DNA of 64,000 bases, taken from contig BCHX01000008.1 of the NCBI GenBank assembly GCA_001599755.1, forward strand, positions 1,364,001-1,428,000. The letters run 5' to 3'. Positions 11,278 through 21,499 of the stretch are shown here, piece after piece (the first letter of the stretch is position 1; each line of letters opens with the position of its first letter). The stretch is from Gliomastix tumulicola. Taxonomy: Eukaryota; Ascomycota; Sordariomycetes; Hypocreales; Bionectriaceae. The translations under genes were made by a program, and so were the position numbers. The notes beneath the pieces are model-generated. The model was not told where the DNA came from, did no database searches, and saw only the letters and a program-made list of their open reading frames with translations.

Positions 11278-13837
11278 ATGGCAGACATCAACGTGGAAGA
11301 AGTGCTCGAGCAGCTCACCCTCAACGAGAAGGTCGACTTGCTGTCAGGTCTGTGGCCCAACCTCACCCTTCACTGGCAACTGGCAGCTGTGCAAGATCCC
11401 ACCCACTGACACACCCGCAGGCATCGACTTCTGGCACACCAAGGGCCTCCCCAAGTATGGCGTGCCCTCCCTCCGCCTGAGTGACGGGCCCAACGGCATC
11501 CGCGGCACCAAGTTCTTCAACGGCACGCCAGCGGCCTGCTTCCCGTGCGGCACGGCCATGGGCGCCTCCTTCAACGCCGATCTCCTCGAAGAGGCCGGCC
11601 GCCTCATGGGCGAGGAAGCGCGCTCCCGCAACTGCCACACCATACTCGGCCCGACCATCAACATGCAGCGCTCGCCCCTCGGCGGCCGCGGCTTCGAGTC
11701 CATCGGCGAGGATCCCTTCCTGGCCGGCCTGGGCGCCGCCGCGCTCGTCCGCGGCATCCAGAGCACGGGCATCCAGGCCACCATCAAGCACTTCCTGTGC
11801 AACGAGCTCGAGGACAACCGCCTGGGCGTGCACAGCATCGTCACCGAGCGCGCGCTGCGCGAGATCTACGCCCTGCCCTTCCAGATCGCCGTGCGCGACT
11901 CGCAGCCGAGCGCCTTCATGACGGCGTACAACGGCATCAACGGCGTCTACTGCAGCGAGAACACCAAGTACCTGGACGGCATGCTGCGCAAGGAGTGGGG
12001 GTGGGACGGCCTCGTCGTGAGCGACTGGTACGGCACGTACAGCACCAACGAGGCCATCAAGGCCGGGCTCGACCTCGAGATGCCGGGCCCGCCCAAGTTC
12101 CGCGGCGAGGCGCTCAAGTTCAACGTCGCGACGGGCAAGCCCTTTGTGCACTACATCGACGACCGCGCCCGCGAGGTGCTCAAGTTCGTCAAGAAGTGCG
12201 CCGCGTCCGGCGTCGTGGAGAACGGGCCGGAGCTGCCCAACGACACGCCCGAGACGGCGGCCTTCCTGCGCCGCCTGGCCAACGAGAGCATCGTCCTGCT
12301 CAAGAACGAGAGGGACATCCTGCCCCTGAAGAAGGACAAGAAGACGCTCGTCATCGGGCCCAACGCCACCGTCGCCACGTACCACGGCGGCGGCTCGGCG
12401 TCGCTGCCCGCGTACTACGCCGTCACCCCGTACGACGGCATCAGCGAGAAGCTGGGCTACAAGCCCGTCTTCACCGTCGGCGCCTACACGCACAAGTTCC
12501 TCCCGCTTCTCGGCAAGCAGACCACGCAGCCCATGACGTGGACCGTGTACAACGAGCCGAGGTCCGAGGCTCGGGGCGAGGTTCTCGACCAGCTGTCCAT
12601 CACTAAGACTGAGATGCAGATGGTGGATTACTACAACACCAAGATTAACGAGCTGTGGTACGGCGACCTGGAAGGCGAGATGGTCGTCGACGAGGACCAG
12701 ACGTTCGAGTTTGGTGTTGTCGTCTGCGGCACCGCCAAGCTCTACGTCAACGATCAGCTCGTCGTGGACAACGCGACGAAGCAGCGCATAGGAACCGCCT
12801 TCTATGGCACTGGCACCCAAGAGGAGCGCGGCCTCATCGATCTCAAGAAGGGAGTCAAGTACCACGTCAGGATAGAATGGGCGTCAGCCCCAAGCTTCAC
12901 CCTCGGGGCCGAGACCTTCGTGCCCGGCCACGGCGCCCTGCGTGTCGGCGGCGCCAAGGTGATCAACGACCAGGAGGAGATTGCCAAGTCGGTCAGCCTG
13001 GCCAAGGAGCACGAGCAGGTCATCATCTGCGCGGGCCTCAACAACGACTGGGAGACGGAGGCGGCGGACCGCGCGAGCATGAAGCTCCCGGGCTACCTGG
13101 ACCAGCTCATCGCCGAGGTGACGGCCGCGAACCCCGACACCGTCGTGGTCATGCAGACCGGCACGCCCGAGGAGATGCCGTGGCTGAGCCAGACGCCCGC
13201 CGTCATCCAGGCCTGGTACGGCGGCAACGAGACCGGCAACTCCATCGCCGATGTGCTGTTTGGCGACTACAACCCCTCGGGCAAGCTGTCGCTCAGCTTC
13301 CCCAAGAAGCTGCAGGACGTGCCCGCCTTCCTCAACTTCAGGTCCGAGGCCGGCCGGACGCTGTACGGCGAGGACATCTACGTCGGCTACCGGTACTACG
13401 AGTTCGCCGAGCGCGAGGTCAACTACCCCTTCGGCCACGGCCTGTCCTACACGACCTTCTCCTTCTCCGACCTGTCGGTGCAGCACGATGCGGGCGGCAA
13501 GCTGACGGCGACGCTCAAGATCACCAACACGGGCTCGGTCAAGGGCGCCGAGGTCGCGCAGCTGTACGTCAAGGCCCCGCTGTCGAAGCGCGTCAACAGG
13601 CCGGTCAAGGAGCTCAAGGGCTTCGCCAAGGCCGAGCTCGCCCCGGGCGAGACCAAGACGGTGACGATCGAGGAGGTGGAGAAGTACCTGACGTCGTACT
13701 GGGACGAGGAGAGGGACAAGTGGTGCGTCGAGAAGGGCGAGTACGAGGTGATTGTGAGCGACAGCAGCGTCGTGACGGACAAGGCGTTGAAGGGTTCCTT
13801 TTCGGTGGCCAAGTCGTACTGGTGGTCTGGCATCTAG
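11278..13837 (+). CDS. GH3 beta-glucosidase with PA14 insert, intracellular type
   Basis: Two exons, 11278-11347 and 11421-13837, joined over a 73-bp GT-AG intron, give 828 residues. The protein hydrolyses terminal beta-D-glucosides such as cellobiose. The N-terminal GH3 barrel contains the nucleophile motif GLVVSDWYG with Asp225, and KHFLCNELEDNR as the conserved KH element. A second alpha/beta domain follows. A PA14-type insert spans roughly residues 395-520 (YNEPRSEARGE through the WYGDLEGEMVVDEDQ region), and a fibronectin III-like domain spans about 704-804. There is no signal peptide (start MADINVEEVLEQLTLNEKV), which fits the cytosolic BglI/Kluyveromyces-type group rather than secreted cellulases. 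The long minus-strand open frames opposite it are GC-rich shadows. Splitting the first 24 residues onto a small exon restores the conserved N-terminus. Confidence 0.93.
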
Positions 13838-15244
13838 ACTAGATATAGAACATGCGATCATGATAGACGAGCAATGTCGGCTATAGCCTCAATACATCCA
13901 GATTTTCTGCGCACGGACATCATCCTGTTCATTATCCTTGTCGTGAAGCTAGCTGGGAGCAGTGTGGAAGGGCGAGGGTCAGACAGCTTAGCCAGCTCGC
14001 ATAACAGGGAAGCTAAGGAGTACTGGCTACCTAAATTTAAGTAGCTAGCCTTTTTTGCCTTATTATTAGTATAATAGTATAAATATAATTGCTAGAATTA
14101 ATATTATAAAGAAATATATATAAAAAATAGTAAAGTTTTTATATTATTAATAAAAAAGCTAAAAATAAATAAAAATAAAAATAAAAATATATAATAATTA
14201 ATATAAATATTAATTTAAAGTTATTTAATTTTAAAAAAAAAATTAAAATTTTTAAGAAATTTTTAATTCTTTAAAGTGCTTTATATATCAGTTTTTATAT
14301 AATATAACTTTTAATATTTATCCCTTTAATAGATTATAATATTTATAATATGAAGTAAAGCTAAATAGAGAACACAAGTTATACAATAGCGTGAGCTAGT
14401 GAGATAAATTAACATCCTCCTATAAGTGTCTTTAAAAACATAAAAAGCGGGGTGTGGGGGTGGTTGATTAGGGCCTCAGGCATCGTGAAAGTTGTTGTGG
14501 ACTAGACAGGAAGGGACAGGTGGGTCTCTGAGGAACCCACCATTAGACAGTGCACCACAGACCTAGAGAGATAATCCGTCTCTGATCCATCATCATCACA
14601 ATACACACGTCTGACAACGTCAGCTGATCCAATCCATCCATCCACAACAAAAGTTCTCGGGAAAGTGAATCGTCCGGGAGGAGATAGCAAGGCGAGTGAC
14701 GGTTGTCGAGTTTAAAGCTTAAGTTTAGACAAGCATGTTGAGAATACCTCACAAAGTGTAAAGCTTGAGAGGTCATCACTACTACTTATAGGGTGTCAAT
14801 ATCGAGGGCTATTGGGTCCATTGGACGTGACGGTTGCCTAGTACTCAGACACGACAAGCATTGACCAAGAACGACAGCTCACTCAGGACGGCACCTACCC
14901 ATTGGTTGTACCCTCAGTAGTACCCAAGCAAATCATTGGGTTTCAAGTGCCCGTGCCTCGAGTTCGTTCATTCAGCGTCTGCGAGCAACTTCATTGGATA
15001 ACATGTGATCGCTGTCTTAGCAGTTTCGCCTCGTTAGATTCTTGTGCTATCTACCTTAATGCCATGACTTTCAATCCCATACCTGTGGTAATCACAGATT
15101 TATAATCATAAATATTATATACTCGCCTTTTGCAGTAATCACACAGGTCGTAGGTCGCAAGTCCAGGGACATCGCGTCTACCGTCCTATCATAGAATTTT
15201 GTTTGGTTGGCAATCATATCTGTACGGTCTGGGATAATGGTTAC
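13838..15244. other. Intergenic region with AT-rich island
   Basis: No gene is recognised. The first 200 bp is probably the 3' UTR of the beta-glucosidase. An abrupt AT-rich block occupies 14030-14400 and is listed separately. Sequence composition returns to normal after about 14400, where I see short unconvincing open frames only. The kinase gene ends at 15245 on the minus strand, so its 3' UTR should lie in the right part. Confidence 0.5.
14030..14400. repeat. AT-rich island 1, possible RIP-degraded repeat
   Basis: About 370 bp consists almost entirely of A and T, rich in TA and AAT/TTA steps, inside otherwise GC-balanced DNA. The left border carries an imperfect palindrome, GGCTA then an AAATTT-centred core then TAGCC, at about 14024-14049. 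In Pezizomycotina such islands commonly are relics of repeats mutated by repeat-induced point mutation. No transposon coding remnant is visible, so its identity is unknown. Confidence 0.5.
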
Positions 15245-16721
15245 TCATGGACGACGGAACCAAGGATCCGTCATCAGTTCGGCCGCAGAGGGCCTGTCTT
15301 CAGGTTTCCACTGAAGCATCCTCCGGATAAATCTCAGAAAGTCCGATTTCTCCTCCCCATCAAGCTCCTCCTCTTCGGCTTCCAGTGACGCCGGCAATAT
15401 TTCCGATGGAAATCTGAAAGTACCTTTAGGAATGTGAGCGTCGACTCTTTCAGAAGCATATATGATGAAGTCACGTGTGTCCGGGAACGTACCATCACCG
15501 TGAAAGAAGTCACTGGCGACATCACTTCTGGACAGAAACTCCGCGGGAGGTGGTCCGAATAACGAGATCATCCTAGCCAGATGCGCAGCTCTCGACTCCT
15601 CACGGCTTGGGAGCCTCCGGTTGAAGAGGTGTTTTCCTTCGAAAAGATCCCATATCTACCTCTTGCGATTAGCGAGATGCCCTAGATCTTATATCGGTAG
15701 GCAGGGGAGTGAACAGGCAGAGAAGTGAAAGGCATACGCAAAGTCCAAAACTCCATATGTCGATCTTCTCGTTCCACGGGATCTTGAGAATAATTTCGGG
15801 AGCACGATAAAGGTCAGGCATCACCTCGCCGATGAATGGGCCCTCGCCAAAGTGCGCATCACCAAAGTCCGCAATGACAGGCGAGCCGGGATCATCAGGG
15901 ATACCCAAACCGACCGAGGCATAGATTGTCCGATCCTGGTCAATGACTTTGTAAGTGACGGGCGACTCGGTCTGTGCGGTGACGATTCCGTCAAGTTCGG
16001 ACTTGTTGTCGAAGGAAATCATGAAGTTGCCTTCCTGGATGTCTGGTGGCTTTAATAAGCGAAACTCATTTGGCAAATGTACCGTGATCAAATACCTGTG
16101 TGGACTACATGAGCAACGGAATGAAGGTAGTCGAGACCTTGAAGTAGACCGTAGACCATTGGCTTCAGGATCTCAAATTTGAGCTTCCCACCGACGATTT
16201 CACGAAGGTCGGAGAGCGTCAAGGCCAACGGTTCGTGTATAATGCAAACATAAGGTCCCAGCTTGCCAGGAATCTCAAACGAATCCAATGCGAGCCGCAC
16301 CATCCGTTTGCCAGGGTGCTGCGACTCGTTGCGTTGGATGTGCTCCAGGACCCTGGTCTCGTTCAGGGCCTGGCGGTGCCCGGTCTCGTAGGCTTTCAAG
16401 GTCACATACGCGTGGTTCCTTGATCAAGCGTTAGCAGAAAACCCCAGGGAGGGCGAAGGCTCAAGTATACTTCAGATCACGGCACAGCCAAGCTGTCGAT
16501 ACAGACCCGAACCCAAGTTTGAGCAGGACTTGATATCTCGACTCAAACACCTGCCCGATCTTGACGGGACACCACTTGACAGGATCAAACCACGGGAATG
16601 TTTCTTCCTCTAAGAGAACATCAGCTCCCAGGCTTTCGGATTCCTGATTTGGTATTGGCCGTGGAGGTGAATCCATATTCCCGCGCTGCATGGCAGGAGT
16701 CGGGATGCGCTTCCGTTGCAC
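15245..16721 (-). CDS. SRPK-like serine/threonine protein kinase
   Basis: Four exons (16721-16471, 16418-16096, 16042-15738, 15655-15245) join in frame to 429 residues; introns are 52, 53 and 82 bp. The kinase fold is complete: glycine loop GFGSVSTAW, the ATP-binding Lys92 in VTLKAYE, catalytic loop HTDIQEGNF with Asp192 and Asn197, DFG at 250-252, YRAPEIIL, and WSFGLCIWDLFEGKHLF followed by MLQWKPEDRPSA. The HTD form of the catalytic loop and the opening FDPVKWCPVKIGQVFESRYQ are typical of fungal SR-protein-kinase-like enzymes. The residue two after the catalytic Asp is Gln rather than the usual Lys. The classic SRPK spacer insert is short here, so the substrate may not be an SR protein. One further intron near 15430-15500 is possible, but removing it would break the frame. 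Confidence 0.85.
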
Positions 16722-17416
16722 TTTTGTGAGGTTGTTGAAAAGGGAGAAAAGTGCGGGGTGGATATTGGGGATTTCGTGACTGCCTCGTAGCGGTTATGTA
16801 TTGACTGTCAAGAATTCAGAGGTAAGCAAGTGGCTGCTCCACATGATAGAGTGCCTATCGCCCAATCAACGGGACGGAATAAAGTGCAGTCCTGCTCCAT
16901 GCAGCCCCTAGTTGGCCGCTTTAGATACGCACAGCCAACGCACGAATGACTCTGCTGACGAAGACTCAACCATTGTATGGCTTACTTCTTGCACTTTCAG
17001 ATGCACTTTCCAGTTTTGCATATTTGACTTTTGCACATTTGGGACTTTTGTTGTCGCGTGCCCGCCAAGCACAGGCGACTTTCTGCCTATTGGTTGCTTC
17101 ATTACCGAAAGGTGCATATTTCTCCCAGGAATGTGCAATAATTCTTATCTTTGTGCACTTTCACGGCTTTTCTAGGACTTTATTGGTCATTTTCTCTTTC
17201 ACATGCGGTATTTATCATCCAGCTACTACATACTACGCAACAGTAATATATTAGATGGCTCGTCCTCTGCCAGACTCATCTCGCCGGGAACCCTCACACT
17301 CATCGCTCGCCCTCTTCACACCGTCATCCCCTTCTATAATCGGCTGCCACGTGTGAGCGCGTGTGAGGTTACCGACTCTCATCGTCTCACATTAGTTTCG
17401 TTCCGTATTTCACAAT
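16722..17416. other. Divergent promoter region with repeated TGCA motif
   Basis: This 695-bp stretch separates the minus-strand kinase gene from a plus-strand small gene, so it probably carries both promoters. Between 16990 and 17162 a motif of the form TGCA(C/T)(A/T)TT(T/C) recurs: TGCACTTTC at 16990, 17002 and 17154; TGCATATTT at 17017 and 17113; TGCACATTT at 17032; and a relaxed copy, TGCAATAAT, at 17134. The last 150 bp before the start codon are pyrimidine-rich, as in many fungal core promoters. Confidence 0.45.
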
Positions 17417-17853
17417 ATGGGTTCACGCTCCGGTAGCATTAGCAGCGTCGAGGAGTCCAAGGACAGCAAGGTCAAGATTGCTGACCTTCCAGAGGAATGG
17501 GGAGCGGCCCTGAAGAGTGGTCTGAAGGCGACCAAGCAGGAAGTAAGTTCCGCACTTTACACTAGGCAAAAAGGAACAATAGAGCTGACTCGAGGAGAAT
17601 CCGAATGCGAAGAAAGTCGTCATCAAGTGTGTTTCCCTCGTTCTACCGGGATGGCCCAATCTGCCCCCAGTCTAATCTAAATACGTTCTCCAGGGGCACC
17701 GCACATCAGTCATCAACTGTTCCGGAGCATACAGCGGTTATATCCTGCCAGCTACGCACTAGTGACGAGAAGTATCTGGGATCTACACACATAGATATAA
17801 ACGGCGTGTCGTACACGAACGAGAACTGGAAAAAGAATCTCCCAGAGAAGTAA
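17417..17853 (+). CDS. Small hypothetical protein, 104 residues
   Basis: Three exons (17417-17542, 17598-17626, 17694-17853) join in frame. Introns are 55 and 67 bp; the first has a GTAAGT donor and the second GTGTGT with a CTCCAG acceptor. The product begins MGSRSGSISSVEES and contains KIADLPEEWGAALKSGLKAT, then NPNAKKVVIKGT and a Ser/Thr-rich middle, ending NWKKNLPEK. There is no signal peptide or membrane segment. I do not recognise a family. The repeated lysine-rich and acidic blocks suggest a soluble protein. The middle 29-nt exon gives a clean KKVVIK junction, which supports the model, but the evidence for expression is indirect. It lies between the kinase gene and an AT-rich island. 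Confidence 0.55.
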
Positions 17854-18089
17854 TTACATGTTAGAAGGACTATATCTGCGATGGACGGGGAAGGCACAGC
17901 CCGTAGATGCTAGACAGACAACAGACCTTTGCTTCCAAGCAGGGGTTCTGTAAATCAATCATCTTACGCACTACTTCTCGTATCGCTTGATCCATCCATT
18001 CATCCACCTTGACAATATTCCCTTAATATCTCAGCCATGAGCAATAGCGCAGAGGGGTATGTTAGTAGTAGAGCATGGCCACGTATCTC

Positions 18090-18360
18090 AGATTAAATTA
18101 AATAATTACTAAATTATTAATATTCCTAAAGTGGCTAAAGGTTTAAAGAAAGAAAGCGAGGTATTAAATAAGAGGAAGTGAGAGTGAAAAAATAAAAGAG
18201 ACTTTTTAATTAAATAGTTATTATTTACTTAAATAGTTATTATTTACTTAAATAATTTATAAAGAATTTTTTTAAAAAAAAATTATTTAATTAAATAATA
18301 TTATAAAAATATATAAATATTTTTTATAATATCTCTTTTACTTTTTACTTCTCTTTATTA
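18090..18360. repeat. AT-rich island 2
   Basis: About 270 bp is dominated by A and T. A short direct duplication, TAGTTATTATTTACTTAAA, is repeated back to back near 18215-18250. Like the island at 14.0-14.4 kb it sits abruptly in normal-composition DNA, which fits a small degraded repeat or RIP relic. No coding remnant is visible. Confidence 0.5.
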
Positions 18361-18376
18361 AGACTACCCTATAGTA

Positions 18377-18424
18377 GGGGACCTTATCTGGCCCTGACTA
18401 GTTTGTCAGGGCAGGTAAGGCCCC
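18377..18424. repeat. 48-bp inverted repeat (hairpin)
   Basis: The left arm is GGGG (18377-18380), a single A, CCTTATCTG (18382-18390), a single G, and CCCTGAC (18392-18398). The loop is TAGTTT, and the right arm is GTCAGGG, CAGGTAAGG and CCCC (18105 bases into the line block ending at 18424). The arms pair over 20 bp with two one-base bulges and one G-T pair. A second short hairpin, CCCTA-TAG-TAGGG, abuts it at 18367-18379. Both mark the right edge of AT-rich island 2. Confidence 0.75.
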
Positions 18425-18637
18425 ACGTTAACAGTGCGCGCAGCTCCACCGGAGCACGTCAGTTACTCGAAAGACCAAAGACCACTTTGGAAAACGCGTC
18501 AAAGCGCATCTCCATTAAACCTCCTACCTTCAACTTTCCAACAACGCTGGACATTCGTCAACATCGACCCCATCCATTGGCTAGGATTAGCCTGATTCCT
18601 CAAATTCTCATGGGCAGCAGATAAGGTAGCCCTCAAA

Positions 18638-19450
18638 ATGTCGGCGCCTCCGACAATCACCCAGATCAAAGAGCACTTCGTCGCCAACCAAGTCCTCCAG
18701 CTCAGCTCCTCCACCACCCTCAACCCCTCTCCCGCCTTCCAGGCCGCAAACGAGCAGGCCGATCAAAGTCTCGACCCACGACACATCCAGTCCGCCGTTA
18801 GCGCAGTCGAAGGTGCAGTTCAGGCGCATTACCGACGTATATTTGTGCCACAGGCGAACCGGGCCGTCGCCGAGCAGATCAGCGACACGTACACAAAGGA
18901 AGCGGACAGGAAGCTACGGCGGGATGGCGACGAGGACGTCAATGGAGATGGAGATCGGGGAGATAGGATCGGGAAGGAGCTGGATCTAGCCGATGCCAAA
19001 ACGATTGCTTCGCTCCCTGCAACATGGCCGTCGGAGAGGGACATGACAGCCCATCCCATGGAGGTCAAACGCTATGCCGACGCAGTTCAGACTCTCACCG
19101 CCCTACAGACCGAGCGGGAAAAACTGAAGCTCCGCGTCCAGCGCCTGCGCCGTCTCCAGACTATTGTCGATCCTCTCAAGACGACTTCTTCTGTTGAAGA
19201 TGAGGAGGGTAGTAGCAACTCAGTCCAGGACAACATCGTGACGCGAGGAGGCCCTGTGGAGAAGGAGCTGGAAAGGATGAGGATGCTGCTGGTCAGAGTC
19301 GTCGGGCGTGTGGGTACGCTGCCTGAGGCAGAAGCAACAGAGGGAAAGGGGGGGCAGGCCGAGGTTGAGTCGTCCAGCTTGGCGAGGAAGAGAGATCTGG
19401 ACAGCTTTCTAGCTGACTCGAAGGTCTTTCCTCGTGATCGAGACACTTGA
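18638..19450 (+). CDS. FTA4: Kinetochore Sim4/COMA-complex subunit FTA4-like
   Basis: A single-exon gene of 270 residues starting MSAPPTITQIKEHFVANQVLQLS. The family signature is an N-terminal helix of this type and a coiled-coil centre, here LQTEREKLKLRVQRLRRLQTIVDPLK near residues 150-180. A C-terminal region with NIVTRGGPVEKELERMRMLLVRVVGRV follows, as in fungal FTA4 (fission yeast Sim4 complex; budding yeast Nkp1 is the proposed counterpart). It would act at the inner kinetochore in the nucleus. Residues about 90-120 are a Asp/Gly-rich acidic insert (DGDEDVNGDGDRGDR). The assignment rests on remembered family features; a profile search would settle it. Confidence 0.75.
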   Translation: MSAPPTITQIKEHFVANQVLQLSSSTTLNPSPAFQAANEQADQSLDPRHIQSAVSAVEGAVQAHYRRIFVPQANRAVAEQISDTYTKEADRKLRRDGDEDVNGDGDRGDRIGKELDLADAKTIASLPATWPSERDMTAHPMEVKRYADAVQTLTALQTEREKLKLRVQRLRRLQTIVDPLKTTSSVEDEEGSSNSVQDNIVTRGGPVEKELERMRMLLVRVVGRVGTLPEAEATEGKGGQAEVESSSLARKRDLDSFLADSKVFPRDRDT

Positions 19451-19610
19451 TCTTTTGAAGGAAATAGAAACAGACGACATGACTATGACGACGTCTTACG
19501 CGACACGGATGTACGAACGATGATCATATTTGCTCTCAAGACACTGTTCGCCCTACTCTGTGTGCTTCGCCAAACTTCAGCCAGAACAAATCAGCCATCA
19601 CAGTCGACGC

Positions 19611-21499
19611 TTACTGCCCACGCCCCTTCGCAAACTTCAGCCTACACATCAAGGGTGGCTTGTTCCAGGTGTTGAACGCCTTGATATGCCGCAGATCCCC
19701 CGACGGGTCCCAAATATCCTCGGCATCCGGCTCATCCAGGTCTGCTCGCTCAAGATCATAGTGCCAGAGCAGGTTCCCCAAGATCAACCGCAGCTCCAGG
19801 TAGCTCAGGTGCTTCCCAATACAGCCGCGCGGCCCGAGCGAGAAGGGCTGGCTTGCCTCCTGTTTGTCGCCAGCATACGTGCCGTCCGTGTCAAGCCAGC
19901 GCTCGGGGACGAACCCATCCGGCTGAGTCCAGTTCAGGGGCGAATGCGTCTGGCTCCAGCCGTGGCAGGAGACAGTGACACCGCCCGGGAGGAACTCGCC
20001 CGCGACGGTGTCTCCTTCGGCGGGGACTGTGCGCGTGAGTCCGGTGGGGAGCGGCGGGAACGCACGCAGTCCCTCGTCGATGCAGGCATTCATGTACGGC
20101 AGGTTCTGCAGGTCGGTGAAGGACATATCGGCAGCACTGGCAAAGGTGGTCCGGACTTCCTCCGTCAGACGGGCGTACGCGTGGGGCGTACGCAGCAGCC
20201 ACATGAGCAGGCCCGAGAGGAGGGAGGCAGTGGTCTCGGAGCCCGCCACAATGAAGAGGGCCGAGTTGAGGATGATCTCATCCTGGGAAACGCCACCCTT
20301 CTCATTCTGGCGCAAGATGTAGTAGAGGAAGTCTCGGTGCTCACGGCGGAGGCCTTCTTCGATGCGTCTAGGCTCTCAGTCAGCTTGCAAAAATTACCAT
20401 TCACTGCCACCAGAGGGGACATACTGAAGACACTTCTCCTTGCTCAGCTGCAGATGGCGGTAGCGCTTCTCGCGGAGATCGCTGGGGATGAGGTTGACGA
20501 GCATCTTCTGCATGAAACTTCCAGTGGGGAACATGCGCCTCGTGGCCTGCTCATACGCGCCCGCCTTGATAGTCTGGGTGATCAGGGAGACCCAGGAATG
20601 GAAGACACCATCCCTCAGGCAGCCAAAGGGTTCGCCGAAGGCCATGTCGCCGATGACATCAAAGGTTGTGAAGTCTTGGCTCTGTCAGTCTTGGTCAAGG
20701 TGGTGGAGATCGGGAAGGGATGCCCTTACTGAACCAGTCACACATATTGGCGGGCTTGCCAGTCGCGGCAAAGGGCCTGAGCTTCTCCACGAAGAGGTCG
20801 ACGTAGCCCCTGATGATGGACTCCTGCTCAAGTAGCGCCTTTTGGCTGAAGGCGTGGGAGAGGGTGCGACGCTGGCGCGAGTGCTCGGCGTCGTTGGCCA
20901 TGGTCAGGGTCGTCGAGCCGGGGATGTCCTGGACGGAGCCGACGCTTGTACGTGTTAGTAGGAGTCAAGGCCAACAGGCGAGGCATGCTCACTGGATAGC
21001 TGCTAGATGTCAGTGTGTCTTTTTCTTTCTTCTGCTGGGGTGCCTGGGAACTCACGATCTTTGTGGAATTGCGGGTGGCCTTGTCGATGGCCGTAAATGT
21101 CCTTCCATGCTTGGGGGTCGGTGAAGGTGAGCTCGTTGGGCATAGTCCGCAGAATGGGGCCATATTTGAGGTGAAGCTGGTGGACATCGAAGGGCCATCT
21201 GCCGCGGAAGAGTCCCCAGATGCTATAGATCTTGAAGGAGAGTCAGCACGAGCATCTCATGATGATGCTCGGGAGGGATACCCACGGGCGATATCCGAGC
21301 GAGGAAGGGGCCGGGGTATTTGGCCAGTGGATGGAAGTAGAGGTTGTATATGGCGACGCCGAAGAGGTATACGATACCCTGTGTGGTAACTGTCAGCATG
21401 TAGACATGGACAACGAGAGAACAAAGGGAGTGTTACGAGACCGGTAGCAACGGCCGCGGCGGCGCCAGCGTTGGCGAGGACGAGCTCGAGGGCACCCAT
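19611..21499 (-). CDS. Cytochrome P450 monooxygenase, CYP65-like clan
   Basis: Seven coding exons (21499-21437, 21378-21286, 21230-21056, 20999-20993, 20944-20730, 20674-20425, 20367-19611) join in frame to 519 residues. The N-terminus carries a membrane anchor and the FHPLAKYPGPFLARIS proline hinge. RGRWPFDVHQLHLKYGPILR and HSRQRRTLSHAFSQKAL follow. The I-helix AGSETT is at 309-314, ExxR (EGLR) at 366-369, and the haem-binding loop FSLGPRGCIGK has Cys450. The layout resembles isotrichodermin C-15 hydroxylase-type enzymes, so an ER oxidase of secondary metabolites or xenobiotics is likely; the substrate is unknown. No cluster partners are adjacent. The fourth exon is 7 nt (or 10 nt using the upstream TAG of a TAGCAG acceptor); both choices keep frame and give KDPIHVGSV or KDPAIHVGSV. 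Confidence 0.92.

Larger units (their letters stand above)
17854..18637. other. Intergenic region with AT-rich island 2 and hairpin
   Basis: The left 200 bp is the likely 3' UTR of the small gene. An AT-rich block (18090-18360) and a strong inverted repeat (18367-18424) follow and are listed separately. The remaining 210 bp before 18638 has normal composition and should be the FTA4 promoter and 5' UTR. Confidence 0.5.

Noticed and set aside
11363..13861. Long minus-strand open frames of 500 and 325 residues opposite the GH3 gene
   Set aside because: They mirror a GC3-rich coding sequence and show repetitive Val/Leu/Gly/Arg-rich composition with no family features.
15421..15500. Possible fourth intron in the kinase gene (GTACGT to TTTCAG)
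   Set aside because: Its length is 79 bp, so removal shifts the frame; leaving it in keeps the final kinase motifs in frame.
19611..21499. P450 as part of a secondary-metabolite cluster
   Set aside because: Neighbours are a kinetochore protein and AMPK beta; no synthase, transporter or regulator is adjacent.
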